Assembly: GCF_024790395.1 (NCBI RefSeq)
Contig: NZ_JAJISC010000006.1
Location: forward strand, 62,001 to 126,000
DNA length: 64,000 nt
Direction: 5' to 3'
Source of the DNA: Halomonas dongshanensis
GTDB lineage: Bacteria > Pseudomonadota > Gammaproteobacteria > Pseudomonadales > Halomonadaceae
Under the pieces are notes generated by a model. That model saw only the letters and a list, made by a program, of their open reading frames with translations, was not told the DNA's origin and did no database searches. This document shows, piece after piece, positions 63,672-64,000 of the stretch (the stretch's first letter is position 1; every line of letters begins with the position of its first letter). A program made the translations under genes and the position numbers.

Positions 63672-64000
63672 TCAAAAGCGCCAAGCCGCGCCTAGCTGCT
63701 GCGGCGATACCAAAAAGGCGTATTCGCCTTCGAGCGACACCGGGCCGATTGAGACGCGCGCAGGCTGGAAGCGGTTGATGGCGCGGGTGGCCTGATGCGG
63801 CTGAGTCCAAATTTGCAGCTCGTTGACCAGCATGCCGGTCGCGAAGTTGAGCGCGGCATCGTCTCCACGACCGTCGGCAGCGATGACGGCCCCCGCCACG
63901 CCATTGACCACCAGCGAGCCAAGCCGAGCATCGAACCCGCGCCGCCGACGCTCGGCCTGGGCAAGTTCAAGCCCAAGCGCCTGCACGCCACTTAGCTCTC
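63672..64000 (-). CDS. C-terminal part of an unidentified protein
   Basis: An open frame enters from the right edge and ends at 63672. The visible 109 or so residues include GFDARLGSLVVNGVAGAVIAA and VNELQIWTQPHQATRA and end SPQQLGAAWRF. No signal peptide or membrane helix can be judged because the start is outside the window. I do not recognise the family. The stop is about 95 bases before the Zur box. Confidence 0.6.
   Translation of the reverse strand, partial: ELSGVQALGLELAQAERRRRGFDARLGSLVVNGVAGAVIAADGRGDDAALNFATGMLVNELQIWTQPHQATRAINRFQPARVSIGPVSLEGEYAFLVSPQQLGAAWRF

Overview
This 64 kb window is chromosomal core DNA from a gammaproteobacterium of moderate to high GC. The gene content, acidic proteins and neighbourhood (fabAB, long-form glyoxalase, a DUF6164-type protein, AmpC/AmpR) look most like a halomonad (Halomonas or a close relative). 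Genus and species cannot be fixed from the sequence alone. I see no insertion sequence, prophage, CRISPR array, rRNA or origin.

Left arm (1-17.4 kb): fabA-fabB for unsaturated fatty acid synthesis on the minus strand; a PAS-GGDEF-EAL cyclic-di-GMP protein; a photolyase downstream of a B12-less LitR-type MerR regulator; a TIGR01777 epimerase; RapA; a membrane-anchored TlpA thioredoxin; a ClsC-like phospholipase D; TypA/BipA; and overlapping birA-coaX.

Centre (17.4-48.9 kb): one co-directional transcription and translation block. It starts with tRNA-Tyr, tRNA-Gly and tRNA-Thr, a terminator, then tRNA-Trp, secE, nusG, rplKAJL-rpoBC, rpsLG-fusA-tuf, the S10 operon, the spc operon with secY, and the alpha operon ending in rplQ. 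Small genes rpmD (59 aa) and rpmJ (37 aa) are included. The tufB copy usually found after tRNA-Thr in gammaproteobacteria is absent. Control elements seen are three strong sigma70-type promoters, an L10 leader, an rplL-rpoB attenuator and several intergenic hairpins.

Right arm (48.9-64 kb): a D,D-carboxypeptidase with a SPOR domain, an EamA exporter, trhP, a DOPA-dioxygenase-like gene, doxX, and a lysR gene translationally coupled behind thiM-thiE under a TPP riboswitch. These are followed by DUF2237, gloA, a DUF6164-type protein, divergent ampC/ampR, and a zinc ABC transporter operon. That operon begins with a tiny His-rich membrane ORF behind a near-consensus Zur box. The window ends inside an unrecognised minus-strand gene.

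Most of the window is conventional. The items most worth a second look are the litR leader (a duplicated translation start plus paired TGTACA-like sites), the small ORF leading the Zur-controlled operon, the TPP-riboswitch-lysR coupling, the rpsJ-rplC spacer with a very short S10 leader, and the tandem repeat before the GGDEF-EAL gene. I found no convincing wholly novel multi-gene system.
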